Positions 30,462 to 40,680 of a DNA stretch of 64,000 bases are shown one piece after another. The DNA lies in the NCBI GenBank assembly GCA_963580285.1, contig OY757016.1:46869228-46933227 (forward strand), in the 5' to 3' direction. Made by a program: the position numbers and the translations under genes. Every line of letters starts with the position of its first letter. Position 1 is the stretch's first letter. Origin of the DNA: Lucinisca nassula (taxonomy: Eukaryota > Mollusca > Bivalvia > Lucinida > Lucinidae). The notes beneath the pieces are model-generated. The model was not told where the DNA came from, ran no database searches, and worked only from the letters and a program-made list of their open reading frames with translations.

Positions 30462-30947
30462 GAAGCAAAAAATAAGAATTATACTATCCAAACAGCAACA
30501 CAAATGTGTTGATCATTCTGTGTGGAGGAGCAAATAAAAATCAAAAATGAGTTCCTTTAAGAGCAATGAAAACATTCATAAGAAAGAAGATGGGTCATAC
30601 TACATAGTTTCGGCTAATAAAGCCTCATCAGTGACCCTGTAATGATCTGGCAAAGAAAGCCAGAGGAAACCTACTGTAATTTTGCGAATTTCGAATAGGC
30701 AGTCGATTCAAAGACTGATATAAATCAAAATGGGGTCCAAATAATTAAAAACCTGTCTAGAATATGAGTCTAAACCAATAATTTATTTCTGATTTCTCAG
30801 AATATTCACGCTGATCTCAAAGGACCAAAAGTAAAAAGCCTGATCTGCACGGGTGTTCAAATGACCAAATCGTGTTTTCACATGACACGCCCCATGTTAT
30901 ATAAAAAAAACATAACTCAAGGATAAAAATGACAAGTCATCATTAAG
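30462..30947. other. No gene recognised
   Basis: Unique-looking intronic DNA. Nothing supported. Confidence 0.4.
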
Positions 30948-31176
30948 TTAACCCACTTTGTACGTGGGAAACCCCAAATCAGGATACTGGCAAACAGTGC
31001 CGGCCCAGATCAGACGCCACAGAATGCGGCGTCTGATCAGGGCCTGCGCTGTTTGCAAAATTTCCAGCCATTTTTCCCAATAAAAATTAAAGATAACAGC
31101 CTGAGACCTCTAAATTTTGAAATGGACTACTGCTTTCTTTGAGATGGAAGATACCATTCCGTACAAAATGGATTAA
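30948..31176. mobile_element. T2 MITE, full length
   Basis: TTAACCCACTTTGTACGTGG to CGTACAAAATGGA-TTAA. H1 GCAAACAGTGCCGGCCCAGA..TCTGATCAGGGCCTGCGCTG. Confidence 0.85.
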
Positions 31177-31307
31177 GAGCTCTTCTCTGATTAAGTTTTT
31201 TTTAATAGTCAAGTAAAGAGGAAACGGTAATAGAGGTAAAATAAAGTGAAGTACCTATTTCTGTTATCATTTTAATCTGGCTTATGATGGTACTGATAGG
31301 GTTACTA

Positions 31308-31388
31308 CACTGCGTTCTCTGGGTACTCTGATTAACAACTGGCTCAAAATAAGAGAAATATTCTTGAAAGGGCTGTAAAACAAAAAAC
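31308..31388 (+). mobile_element. SINE-A 3' fragment
   Basis: TTCTCTGGGTACTCTGATTA..AGAGAAATATTCTTGAAAGG-GC, then a short A-rich tail. Confidence 0.6.
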
Positions 31389-31472
31389 CTATAACAAAAC
31401 TTCACTGTGTTGATGTGGGGCAGCAGCAGCATCATAAGTGTGCACAAAAAGTCTAAAGATTTACAACAGATA

Positions 31473-31515
31473 TTTAACCCATTGAATACCAGTGGACTCT
31501 TCCATTGCTATAGAC
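31473..31515. mobile_element. T2 MITE left-end fragment
   Basis: TTAACCCATTGAATACCAGT and GGACTCTTCCATTGCTATAG only. Confidence 0.6.
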
Positions 31516-31693
31516 ACATCGGAAGTCTACGTCATGCAAGGTCAAAGGTCATTAGCCTCGTTTTATCTGGTGGGCAAAAAACTTCCCGTTCCATACTCTA
31601 CCGTTGATGTAGCATGAATTGTATTGTTAAATTGTCGTTCTATCAAAACTGTTTGCCACAAACCATGGACATTAAACTGCTTCTTTTTCGTAT

Positions 31694-31960
31694 AAATTTG
31701 GATGGAAAATATATATCCTTTAATTTTATTTTGTTTCGTTTAATAAAGCATATCGACTACGTTCTGGTATGATGGTGGGTAGTTTTATAACGCTGTTTTA
31801 GAAATGCGATAAAATGTCAGAAGAGACTGGTTATATAAATTTGGATGGAAAAATATATATGCTTTAATCTTATTTCCGTTTGTTACATAAAGTGCATCGA
31901 CTACGTTTTGGTACGATGGTAGGCAGTTTTATGTGTGATAAAATGTCAGAAGAGACTGGT
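31694..31960. repeat. Tandem duplication of about 140 bp
   Basis: Two copies of a segment beginning TATAAATTTGGATGGAAAA and ending AAATGTCAGAAGAGACTGGT, with several differences between copies. Confidence 0.8.
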
Positions 31961-31971
31961 TCTGTATCATT

Positions 31972-32211
31972 TGAGCCAGCGCATGACAAAACCTACAGTA
32001 AGACATGTGCGCCCAACGAAGACTCAGATCAGCCTGCACATCCCCGCAGTCTGATTACAGTCTTCATTGTGCGCTCTAAGGATAGCTAAGGGCGCAATGC
32101 TCCTTCATGCAGCAAGGGAAGTAACTGGTTAGATTATATGGATGCGCAGGCTGATCTGAGTCTTCGAAGTGTGCACATGTCTTATTGTAGATTTTGTCGT
32201 GTGCTGGCTCA
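31972..32211. mobile_element. MITE with GAGCCAGC ends
   Basis: Terminal inverted repeats of about 40 bp: TGAGCCAGCGCATGACAAAA..GACATGTGC and its complement ending TTTGTCGTGTGCTGGCTCA. An inner dyad follows: AGACTCAGATCAGCCTGC / GCGCAGGCTGATCTGAGTCT. Confidence 0.85.
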
Positions 32212-32366
32212 TTTAATACTTCAAAAAGACAAAATGACAAAGATCAGTTGAAAGAAGTTTAATTACATGATAAATATTCGAAATTCTCATTGACACTATA
32301 CAGCAACACTCATGTTTTGCCAACCAGGGTACTCTACAGGGGAGGTAACTGGTGCATGCGCAGTGG

Positions 32367-32463
32367 GTGTTAGCAAATAGTGCAGGCCCTGATCAGATGC
32401 CACATTCTGCCGCTTCTGATTTGGGCCTGCACTTTTGGGGGTTTCCTGCCTGCAATGGGTTAA
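32367..32463. mobile_element. T2 MITE, right half
   Basis: GCAAATAGTGCAGGCCCTGA..TCTGATTTGGGCCTGCACTT, then CCTGCCTGCAATGGG-TTAA. The terminal TTAA is shared with the next element. Confidence 0.75.
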
Positions 32464-32621
32464 CCCACAGCGGCCCATTCCTTTACAAACAGTGGAGATG
32501 ATCACGATCTACACTGTCATTCAATTTGTGAATTTGAATGAATAAATTACATCAAGTAATTTGATTGGTTGAAATGTAAATGGGTGTAGCTAAATTAATT
32601 TATGCAGGGTATAAGGGTTAA
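32460..32621. mobile_element. T1 MITE, shortened
   Basis: TTAACCCACAGCGGCCCATT to TATAAGGGTTAA. H1 reduced to CAGTGGAGATGATCACGATC-TACACTG. Confidence 0.75.
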
Positions 32622-32632
32622 AACCCAGCCAC

Positions 32633-32803
32633 GTTGGCTCAGTTGGATGTACGTCAGACTGCTGTTCATGAGGTTCTCGGGTTCGACCCCTCTGGGTCAG
32701 CAACATTCTTTCAAAGAGATTTGATCATGTAATGTTTTCTACTGTCATTATTTCTCATCCACTGATTCAAGAAGGCAAATAGTCAGTTTCTGCAGAAAAA
32801 AAT
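32633..32803 (+). mobile_element. SINE-C copy, 3' truncated
   Basis: CACGTTGGCTCAGTTGGATG, GGGTTCGACCC and CATTCTTTCAAAGAGATTTG; it ends at GTCAGTTTCTGCAG. Confidence 0.8.
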
Positions 32804-32811
32804 GTATGACA

Positions 32812-33005
32812 TTGATTCCAATTTTATGGGACTTTTACATCTAAAGTCCTACCACCCAAAGAAGCTGCCAGGGTTTAAGGAGTGATGCCACTCACTCCAC
32901 TTTTCCTTGGCAGGCTTAGACCTAAGTGGTTTAGCAGTTCTCAAGTTCGGTCGGTTTCAGCTCTGCGCGGAGGCACCATGCAGCCCAGTCTATTTCCCCA
33001 AGCCC
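32812..33005 (-). mobile_element. SINE-X copy, 3' truncated
   Basis: ATTGATTCCAATTTTATGGG to CTATTTCCCCAAGCCCA, without the CAAA-tail complement. Confidence 0.8.
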
Positions 33006-33065
33006 ACATGAAAAAGGGATAAGTAAAGGGATAAACTGTAATGCAAAATCACCTATTCCTTCTTG

Positions 33066-33287
33066 TACTGTAAAAATCCTAAAAATTTGGATACCTTTAG
33101 GACTTGCAGTAATTCTCCTAAAATATTAATGGTTTGTTTTTTTCGATCTAGCAAGGAGTCCAAAAAGTGGAGACAGAATGGCAAACAGTGTAGACCCTGA
33201 TCAGACTGCTCCTTCAGGAGCAGTCTGATCTGGGTCAACACTGTTTGCTTGGACCTGTCTGTCCCAATACTTAGGATCATTATTGTA
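33066..33287. mobile_element. P4 MITE ending 43 bp before a PKC exon
   Basis: TACTGTAAAAATCCTAAAAA to CTTAGGATCATTATTGTA. H1 with tip CTGCTCCTTCAGGAGCAG. Confidence 0.9.
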
Positions 33288-33330
33288 GTTATACTGTCAT
33301 ATTTCTTGTAATTGTATTTTAATATTTCAG

Positions 33331-33391
33331 CTTGAATTAAAGCCGTCTGGTAGGCTACAGTGTCAAGTCAGGTACTTCACAGAAAATGAAG
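33331..33391 (+). CDS. PRKCD: PKC exon: end of C2-like domain
   Basis: A 61-nt exon between acceptor TTTAATATTTCAG and donor GTGAGC (from 33392). It starts in frame after the upstream tryptophan and encodes LELKPSGRLQCQVRYFTENE plus one base. This matches the closing strand of the novel PKC C2 domain, where vertebrate delta and theta have W-L-D/E-L followed by KP or QP and a tyrosine-phenylalanine pair. The final single base joins the next exon as G|AA, glutamate. The exon is too short to stand out as an ORF; it is supported by phase and by similarity to the family at the expected place. Confidence 0.9.
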
Positions 33392-33424
33392 GTGAGCCAC
33401 TATTACCGATTTAAGCCTTAAAGT

Positions 33425-33515
33425 GCGACAGAAAATTCTAGAGCAGACAATCTTTGAGAAAATAAAACTTGACATTTTGATTCAGATGTAATTTCAAGTC
33501 TTACTTTAACTACTG
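33425..33515. mobile_element. M9 element fragment
   Basis: GAGCAGACAATCTTTGAGAA, AATAAAACTTGACATTTTGA and TTCAGATGTAATTTCAAGTC. Confidence 0.5.
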
Positions 33516-33518
33516 TAG

Positions 33519-33695
33519 AAGCCTCCATGAAGTAGCAGTCCAGCTACAACTACTGTAGAAGCCTCCATGATGTAGCAGTCCAGCTACTCGTCTCTTGGAT
33601 TTGATTAGGGGCTTCTCCAGTTTTCCGGATGGTTAAACCAAGGCTTCATCTCCATATGAACTTAGTTCTTGGTGGGTCATAAATAAACAAACACA
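33519..33695 (+). mobile_element. SINE-B copy with duplicated head
   Basis: AGAAGCCTCCATGAAGTAGC and AGAAGCCTCCATGATGTAGC are two head copies about 43 bp apart. One body follows (GGCTTCTCCAGTTTTCCGG, ATAAATAAACAAAC). Confidence 0.75.
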
Positions 33696-33792
33696 TTCTC
33701 GAATTACTGCATGTGTTTGCATTCAGGCACTGCTTGTGGTCTGTATGTATGTCTGTCTGTCTTTTATTTTCTGATAGCATCAACTTACTGTG

Positions 33793-34542
33793 TACTGTAA
33801 AACACTTATATTTGGCGGTCATTTTATTTTGGTGCTATTGGTGGTCCAGGAAAAACACACCAAAATTAAAAACCGCCAATAACGATAAAAAAGAATAACA
33901 AACGGGCAGAAATTTTTTTCCAATACCCATCGCAAGCATGATATTTAGTGATACAACGTTTTATAAGTATTTCTCTTTGCTTATAGAAGCCTCCATGGTG
34001 TAGTGGTTACGCTACTCGCCTTGTAAACCAGGGGTCGCAGGATCGATCCCGGGTTTCTCCAGACTTTCGGATGAGTCTTAAAACCGAGGTCCCGTCTCCG
34101 TCTGGTCTTAGCTTTTGGTGGGACGTAAAACTCAAATACTCTCTCTCTTTCTCTTTGCTTAACTTGTTAACTATTAAGCCTCGTAGCATGCTCAACAAAG
34201 CTGAATAAAAGCGAATACTCTTGACAGTAATTGTCAAATATCGTATAAGTGATATTGATTGATGGCTTTGCCTGTGAACAAACTGCGCAATTAAATAACA
34301 ATAGAACTGATTTGTTTTCACACACACCAAGTACAATGCAATGTGTAAAACAGTTGAATATCACCGTATATAACTTTCAAATCGCCATGTTAAACGTGCA
34401 TGCCTAAGACAGACAGGGAAATCAAGGATTTTTTTTAAAAATTGAAAATCTGCCAAAATCTAAATCCGCCAAAAGGTTCACTTATAAAAACCGCCAAAAT
34501 TTGCTGCCGCCAAATTTAAGTAAAAGCTGAAGTTTTACAGTA
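33793..34542. mobile_element. TA-flanked MITE (TTTGGCGG ends) with SINE-B inside
   Basis: Left ACTGTAAAACACTTATATTT-GGCGGT, right GCCGCCAAATTTAAGTAAAA..GTTTTACAGTA. Internal CCGCCAA motifs are repeated. The SINE-B at 33984 interrupts it. Confidence 0.75.
33984..34158 (+). mobile_element. SINE-B copy with target-site duplication
   Basis: CCATGGTGTAGTGGTTACGC to GGGACGTAAAACTCAAATAC. It is flanked by the direct repeat TTTCTCTTTGCTT (just before 33985 and at about 34147-34160). Confidence 0.9.
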
Positions 34543-34577
34543 TATACACGCTATTACTGCAGGAACTTGATCTGCTG

Positions 34578-35467
34578 CATTGTATCACGTCTGGAGGATG
34601 TTTCCAGGCCAACGTATCACACGAGACACGCAGTGTTCTGCCAAGAAATTCAAAAACATGGGCCAATGGCCCATCAGACAGGAAATTGTCGGGCCATTTA
34701 CAAAAAAGTGGGGCCATTCACCAAAAAAGCAGGGCCATTCACAAAAAAAATCAATTTATACAAAGGGCGAGTATGACCTCTTGAAAGGGCCATTTATCAA
34801 TCAATATTTTATTTCTGTCCGACTTTTAAATGTGGAAATACAATGTTAAACAGGTGTTGTAGACTTTGACATGAAAATCATGACCTTGCAGTCGGTACAC
34901 AAAAAAGATCAAACAGAATTTTTTTCTTGGCTGAAGGGGTCTCATTACTATTTTTAGCCTAAGGAAATATAATTTTGGGGAACACTGAAACATGGGTTGA
35001 TCAAAAAGAGACAGATCAGCCTGCGCAGCCTGATCAGAACATTCGCTGTTGGCTCTACAATTAAGTAGGAATCTGTTACCATAAACAAATTATTATAAGA
35101 GCGTTGGGTATTATCAAACCAAAGGCAATATTTACGACCACTAACACGTGACCAGTCCACAGGTGTCAGGTGTGAAAAACGTGTTGGATTAATTTTGAGA
35201 GGCTAAAAATATATATTGGGCTGCAGATTAATAGACTTCAAAGGAAAGCAACCGGATCAAGACATGATGACGGTTCGTTCCTCGAGAAAAAGGTGCGCCC
35301 GGCAATAATTTGGATGCGCCCACGGGCCCATGGATGTCAACTTTTCTGCGCCATACAGATTTTTTCCGCGCCAATGGCGCAAGGGCGCGGCCTTGGCAGA
35401 ACACTGGACACGGAGCATCAAGTGTGATGCGTAAAATCTGGGAACATCTACACAAAGTGATACAATG
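34578..35467. mobile_element. Element with inverted repeats of about 70 bp
   Basis: Left arm 34578-34648 (TTGTATCACGTCTGGAGGAT..CGCAGTGTTCTGCCAAG) pairs imperfectly with 35388-35467 (CTTGGCAGAACACTGG..ACAAAGTGATACAA). Inside are four copies of a 20-bp GGGCCATTCACAAAAAA unit (34692-34755) and GATCAGCCTGCGCAGCCTGA-TC at about 35016. No transposase is seen. Confidence 0.7.
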
Positions 35468-35695
35468 GGGCAGGTCATGTTACTTTAGTGATAATATGTT
35501 TATTATATACCCTTTCACTTCTAAATAAGGTATTTTTCTAACATAAATAAATGGAAAAATTCACTTTTGATAATACTGTTTTCACCGATTTGGAGCAGAA
35601 CTCGCTTTGTGCAATCTCGCCAGAGTCTTTCTTTTTTGTGTCTGAGCTTGTCAGCCAGCTCCAGTTCTGTCTTCTCAGCCAGCTCAAATTCTTTC

Positions 35696-35951
35696 TTAAC
35701 CCATAAAATGCCAATCATGATAATTGTCGTCTGCTTTGATGTCTACTGGAAACTTTAAAAGTCCCTTTATCAAACAGTGTGGATCCAGATCAGACTGCTC
35801 CTGTAGGAGCAGTGTAGGAGCAGTCTGATGAGCAGTCTGATAGAGGAGCTCACACTGTTTGCTGTATGCAAAAATATTTTTAAAAAGTTTGCAAGAACAT
35901 TCAGCAGACGATATTTTCAGATGTAGGTTTTCTCTACATCTTAAGGGTTAA
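35696..35951. mobile_element. T3 MITE, full length
   Basis: TTAACCCATAAAATGCCAAT to CATCTTAAGGGTTAA. The H1 tip has an added GCAGTCTGATGAGCAGTCTG duplication (35808-35845). Confidence 0.9.
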
Positions 35952-35984
35952 GTTCTGCATCTTGATGCCTTGCATTTCTAGATA

Positions 35985-36160
35985 TATAGATAAGGAGGAT
36001 TAACAATTATGGGCCATTTTTCCTTATTTAATGTTAGTAACATATGCTGTGGGTACTTGTTAGAATCGCCTCAATGAGATGATTCTAGCAAGTACCCACA
36101 AGATATGATTTCATGGTGAAATAAACAAAAATGTCCCAAAGGTATCCTCAGTTTTCCAGC
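35985..36160. mobile_element. H2 element (AACATATG subtype)
   Basis: AACATATGCTGTGGGTACTT-GTTAGAATCGCC and GATTCTAGCAAGTACCCACA. Flanks: TTTTTCCTTATTTAATG on the left, TTTCATGGTGAAATAAACAA on the right. Confidence 0.8.
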
Positions 36161-36179
36161 TGTTCCGAAGCTGTGGTTT

Positions 36180-36393
36180 TGTTTGTTTGATTTGAGGTTT
36201 AACGTCCGCGTCAACACTGTATAGGTCATTTTGGAGACGTTGCACCGCTTTGCCTGGGCAGGCTTAGATCCTCTAAGCGGTTTACCAGTACTCGTGTGCG
36301 GTCGGTTTCAGCTCTGCGTGGTCAGTTTCAGCTCTGCGTGATGTGGAAGCATCATGCAGCCCATCTATTTATTCAAGCCCCAATGGGTGGGGG
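36180..36393 (-). mobile_element. SINE-X copy with internal deletion
   Basis: TGATTTGAGGTTTAACGTCC, then GGAGACGTTG joined to CACCGCTTTGCCTGGGCAGG. A short GTCAGTTTCAGCTCTGCGTG duplication occurs at about 36305-36340. Confidence 0.85.
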
Positions 36394-36424
36394 CCACCAA
36401 AGCTGTGGTCTAACCTTGTATATC

Positions 36425-36610
36425 TTAATGGCCCTACATCTGGATAAGGATGATTAATAAGGATAATTTATGGATAATTTTCCTTATTTTAGATTAGAAA
36501 CATATGTTGTGTGTACTTGTTAGAATTGCCTCGATGAGGCAATTCTAATAAGTACCCACAACATACATTTTCATGGAGAAATAAGCAAAATTATCCCAAA
36601 GTTATTCTCA
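36425..36610. mobile_element. H2 element (AACATATG subtype)
   Basis: ATATGTTGTGTGTACTTGTT-AGAATTGCCTCGATGAGGCA palindrome, right flank TTTTCATGGAGAAATAAGCA. Paralogous to 35985. Confidence 0.85.
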
Positions 36611-36630
36611 GCACTTATCCTGATCCGATG

Positions 36631-36927
36631 GCCCCCGCCCATCGGGGCTTGAAGAAATAGATGTGCTCTATGATGCTTCCACGCAGAGCTGAAACCGACC
36701 CGCACACAAGTACTGGTAAACCGCTTAGAGGATCTAAGCCTGCCCAGGCAAAGCGGTGCGAGTCAGCCCGTCCATGCTTATAAATCCTATTGGTTTCATT
36801 TTGCGGCAGGGATTGAGATATCATTTCATCTCAATTTCGGGTAAAATGGCAACAAAATTGGAAGCAACGTCTCCAAAATGACCTATACAGTGCTGACGGG
36901 GATGTTAAACCTCAAACAAACAAATAA
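36631..36927 (+). mobile_element. SINE-X copy, full length
   Basis: GCCCCCGCCCATCGGGGCTT to ATGTTAAACCTCAAACAAAC. It is close to consensus. Confidence 0.9.
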
Positions 36928-36966
36928 CCTTGAATGTCTTGATGACCATACCTCAGAAAAAGATGA

Positions 36967-37273
36967 TTAACCCTTTTTGTACCAAATGGAATCTTCCTGC
37001 TAAAATATAGCAGGAGTTCATTTCAAAATTTAGGGGTGTCAGGTTGTGTTTTCATCAAAATTTATTTGGAAAATGGCTGAACTTTTAGCAAATAGTGGCG
37101 GCCCTGATCACGCAGAATGCGGCGTCTGATCAGGGCCTGCACTATTTGCTAACAGAATTTTCCTTCAAAAATAGAATAAAAATGAACAAAAATAGGCCTG
37201 ACACTTCTTATAAGAGAAATAGACATGTCCAACATATAGCAATGGAAGAGTCCACTAGTCTACAATGGGTTAA
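36967..37273. mobile_element. T2 MITE, long form
   Basis: Left end TTAACCCTTTTTGTACCAAA, right end ACAATGGG-TTAA. It joins the two alternative T2 termini in one element, around H1 GCAAATAGTGGCGGCCCTGA..CGGCGTCTGATCAGGGCCTG. Confidence 0.9.
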
Positions 37274-37347
37274 TGGAGAAACAAGAAAAATCATTAAAAA
37301 TTTATCATGATTGCTACTTCTCCTTGTGTGTCTGGTGACTTTACCAC

Positions 37348-37594
37348 TTAACCCATAAGATGCCAATCACAACAATTGTCATTTGCTTTGTCACCTGCTG
37401 GTATCTTTAAAAGTCATTTTTGCAAACATTGTGGGCCCAGATCAGACTGCTGCCTTTAAGGGAGCAGTCTGATCAGGGTCCACACTGTTTGCCTGTATGC
37501 AAAAATATGTTTGAAATGTCGGCAAGAAGACGCAGCAGAAGACATAAACAGACGACATTTTCTGATCCAGTTTCTCTTGGCGTCTTTAGGGTCA
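37348..37594. mobile_element. T3 MITE, full length
   Basis: TTAACCCATAAGATGCCAAT to GGCGTCTTTAGGGTCAA. H1 tip CTGCTGCCTTTAAGGGAGCAG. Confidence 0.85.
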
Positions 37595-37599
37595 AAGTA

Positions 37600-37975
37600 A
37601 ATGTCAAATGTTGACTGTTGAATTATGCAGCATGTTAGTGTCTTGAATGTCTGTAGCAATAATGCTTTTGAATTTCTGAATTTTAATTATGCTTGAAGTA
37701 GTAATATTAATGTAAACCAGTCTGGATATTTTTTTAAGACAGTGGGTAGTTAACTTAAAATTTGAAAAAGAACGACCAAAAATCAAAGCACTGACAGCAC
37801 TGGTGGATGGATTGTTTCTGAGTATAAGTTGGAAAAATGGACCTGAACTTTGACTTTTACTGATTCATCAAACCAGTCCAATATTGAAACACACTCTCTG
37901 GTACTTCGGGGTCCTGCATTTTCATTGAGCTACTTACGACTCGTAGTAAACTGTATATGCCTAGCATCATAAACA
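37600..37975. other. No gene recognised
   Basis: Intronic AT-rich sequence without assigned repeats. Confidence 0.35.
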
Positions 37976-37981
37976 CAGGAT

Positions 37982-38052
37982 GTTTGCAAACAATGAAGAC
38001 CCCAGTTAGCAGCTGCAGGACCAAGGTGCCTGATTAGGGTCTTCACTGTTTG
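37982..38052. repeat. Isolated H1-like palindrome
   Basis: GTTTGCAAACAATGAAGACC..AGCAGCTGC..GGGTCTTCACTGTTTGC, with no MITE termini nearby. Confidence 0.65.
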
Positions 38053-38099
38053 CTTAAAATAGGGAAATTGATACAAACCTCACAAAGAATAAAATACAG

Positions 38100-38222
38100 T
38101 AGGGATCCTGGGTTCAATTCCAGGCTTCTCCAGATATTCTGATGAGTCTTTAAACCGAGGTCCCGCCTCCATATGTCCATATGACCTAAGTTGTTGATGG
38201 GATATAAAACAAACAAACAAGC
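38100..38222 (+). mobile_element. SINE-B copy, 5' truncated
   Basis: Starts in the B box (GGGTTCAATTCC). The body matches through AAACCGAGGTCCCGCCTCC; tail ATATAAAACAAACAAACAA. Confidence 0.8.
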
Positions 38223-38409
38223 ATTGTGTTAACTTTTCAACCATTCCAGACACCAAAAAATCTCATATTTTTGCTGAAAAAAATGAGTAGCTTTTACATT
38301 CTGTCCAAAGAATGGTTTACATATGTATGACTAAATTGACTAACTATTGTGTTATACATGTTTGCAGAAATAAGAAATAGCCAAAGACCCTCAAAAGGTA
38401 TCTTTGCTT

Positions 38410-38656
38410 TTAACCCATAAAATGCCAATCATGACAATTGTCGTCGGCTTTGCAATCTGCTGGTTACCTTAAAAGTCATTTTTGCAAACAGTGTGGGCCG
38501 AGATCAGACTGCTCCTCTAGGAGCAGTCTGATCTGGGCCCACACTGTTTGACTGTTTGCAAAAAAATATTTTTAAAAAGTTTGCAAAAAAATTTAGCAGA
38601 CGACATAAGCAGACGAGATTTACAGATGTAGTTTTTCTCGGTGTCTTAAGGGTTAA
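38410..38656. mobile_element. T3 MITE, full length
   Basis: TTAACCCATAAAATGCCAAT to GTGTCTTAAGGGTTAA. H1 tip CTGCTCCTCTAGGAGCAG, close to a perfect palindrome. Confidence 0.92.
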
Positions 38657-38724
38657 ATGCTATTAAAGCTTGCTTAACACAATTTGCCTTAGCCCTTTCA
38701 ACCCTGTAGTCGGATATGGATACC

Positions 38725-38805
38725 TATGCAAACAGTGTAGAGCCAGATGAGACGTCTCATTATGAGCGATCTCAGCAGGATCTACACTGTTTGTCATCCG
38801 GTTAA
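38725..38805. repeat. Isolated H1 palindrome (GAGATGAGA tip)
   Basis: GCAAACAGTGTAGAGCCAGA-TGAGACGTCTCATTATGAGCG..AGGATCTACACTGTTTG. It lacks the GATCAGA motif, replaced by GATGAGA. Confidence 0.65.
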
Positions 38806-38815
38806 CAATTTTGAC

Positions 38816-39031
38816 TACCGTAATGATCCTAAGTATTTGGACAGATAGGCCTTAGCAAACAGTGCAAACCCAGATCAGACTGCTCCTGAAGGAGCAGTCT
38901 GATCAGGGTCTACACTGTTTGCCATCCCTCTGCACCTTTTGGACTCCTTGCTGGATGTTGAAAGTATTTAAAATTTCTGGAGAATTCCAGCAAGTTCTCA
39001 AGGTGTCCGAACTTTTAGGATTTTTATGGTA
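38816..39031. mobile_element. P4 MITE, full length
   Basis: TACCGTAATGATCCTAAGTA to TTTTAGGATTTTTATGGTA. H1 tip CTGCTCCTGAAGGAGCAG. Confidence 0.92.
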
Positions 39032-39255
39032 TGTCTCCTATTTACAAGAATGGATGTGTCCAGATTCAAAGCTGGAAGAGTCCACCTCAGAAACTGAGGG
39101 GTGAAAGGGTTAACACTGTTCAGCTAAAGGTAAACGGATACATCTTGGGTATTGTTTGGCTGCCATTATCATAAGGACCACCCTTGGTGGCACAGTCGAA
39201 TATGCCCTAAACTGGTGGGTTCATTCGGAAGAACAATCATGAAATCTTTTTAGTG

Positions 39256-39478
39256 GAGCGCTTTGGGGCAGTGGTAAAGCATCAGATTTGAGATCAAGAG
39301 AGGTAGTCTGTTCGAACCCCGCAAGTGCCATCAGCAAGAGACTTAATCCACATTGCTTAGTACTGGTTTCTACCCAGGAAGAGACTGGTTTCTACCCAGG
39401 AAGAGGAAGAAAAGGGGTGTCACATGGAAGATTAGAACTAAGTTTACTAATATGTGTTACCCTCTATAAATAAATAAA
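39256..39478 (+). mobile_element. tRNA-headed SINE of a fourth type
   Basis: Head GGGGCAGTGGTAAAGCATCA and CTGTTCGAACCCC (B-box-like); tail CTCTATAAATAAATAAAG. A GGTTTCTACCCAGGAAGAG segment is duplicated inside. Confidence 0.65.
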
Positions 39479-39544
39479 GTCAACTTTTCTACAGTCATTT
39501 TCATCCTTCCACTGAAAATTCAAGAAGGGACAGTTGACATTTTC

Positions 39545-39850
39545 GATACCTGCTGGGGTCGGCAACATTCTTTCATGGAGATTTATCATGAAATCTTTTC
39601 TATGGTCATACTCTCCCTTCCGCTTATTCAAGAAGGGCAATTATCAGTTTCTGGCAAAAGAATGTGCACTGTACTGGTTAACTCATGCATAAGCCTGTCC
39701 AGGAAAAGAGGATACGTAAACTGACCGGCACTATATGACCTAAACAGTGTTGACTGGGCCATTAAACTCCAAAACAGTCAAACTAAGTGGATTGATATGA
39801 CCTAAATAGTGTTGACTTGGGTGTTAACCTCCAAACTAACAAACAAGGGA
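39545..39850 (+). mobile_element. SINE-C copy, head truncated, tail duplicated
   Basis: Starts at CGATACCTGCTGGGGTCGGC, followed by a complete body. The 3' block ATATGACCTAAA..AGTGTTGACT occurs twice (about 39733 and 39796) before AACTAACAAACAA. Confidence 0.8.
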
Positions 39851-40015
39851 GATAACTTTCATGACTTCCTGTTGAAAACGGGTTCTGCTTGTAAAGGAAA
39901 GAGTATTTTCTTGAGGAGTAAATTCTTTTCTTAAAGACTAGATCCCTATTGGCAAGGGAGACAACCTTAATCTGGAAAGAGTTGCCTCACCTGAAAGTGT
40001 ATCCATTGATCTTAA
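39845..40015. mobile_element. M8 element, diverged
   Basis: ATGACTTCCTGTTGAAAACG, GTAAAGGAAAGAGTATTTTC, GAGGAGTAAATTCTTTTCTT and GAGTTGCCTCACCTGAAAG. Confidence 0.65.
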
Positions 40016-40064
40016 GCTAGCTTAACATGGTTTGGCGTAACACTTCGACAGCTAATCACGACTA

Positions 40065-40235
40065 GCAGACGTCATTTTCAAAATGTTCCTTTCTTTCGTG
40101 TTTTTCAGAGAAAGTAAGGCTTGACATTACATGTGAGCAGACGATTCACAAGTAATGCCAAGTCTTATTAATTTTTCTTTGAGAAACCATAATAATAATA
40201 ATAATAATAAAAAAACAACATATTGTCGTCTGCTC
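40065..40235. mobile_element. M9 element
   Basis: GCAGACGTCATTTTCAAAAT, AGGCTTGACATTACATGTGA, GCAGACGATTCACAAGTAAT and CATATTGTCGTCTGCTC form imperfect arms. It includes (AAT)n at 40190-40210. Confidence 0.65.
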
Positions 40236-40329
40236 TAGGATTTTTATGTAGCAGTTGAAGGTTTTTATATTAACTTCAAAAGGATTGGCTTCTATTTTAT
40301 TTTATGAAATAACCTTTAAAGTGCCAAAC

Positions 40330-40680
40330 AGAATTATGCAGCAGATAACATTAGATTTTCTTTTTATTTCTCAAAAAACTAAGACTTGACATTCCATGCT
40401 TGTGCATCTTCTGTTCAGCAGATGATTTTTTTTTCAAAACAATAAAGCTTGACATTTCATGTGAATCCTCTGCCAAGAAGATGATTTACACAAAATGTCA
40501 ATCCTTATTTATTCTGAAAAATAAAAAAAATCAACATTTGAAAATGCCGTCTGCAACAGTAATGTTTGGTACTTTATTTACACTACCACATAATCACATT
40601 ATTAAACTATTTCTGCTAAACCATTCTTGCCACAAAACTTCAAGACCCTAGTGACTTGTCAAGCTTAATTTCTCAGAAAA
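40330..40680. mobile_element. M9 elements, two adjoining copies
   Basis: CTTGACATTCCATGCTTGTG..GCAGATGA, then CTTGACATTTCATGTGAATC..AGATGATTTACACAAAATGT-CAATCC and AAAATGCCGTCTGC. Confidence 0.6.

Larger units (their letters stand above)
27800..33330 (+). other. Intron (5531 bp)
   Basis: GTAAGA..TTTCAG. It holds P4, M6, T1, T2 and MITE copies, a SINE with an inverted tRNA head, a 140-bp duplication and SINE-X/SINE-C copies, listed separately. 28906-29072, 30462-30947 and 31177-31307 show nothing I can assign. Confidence 0.85.
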
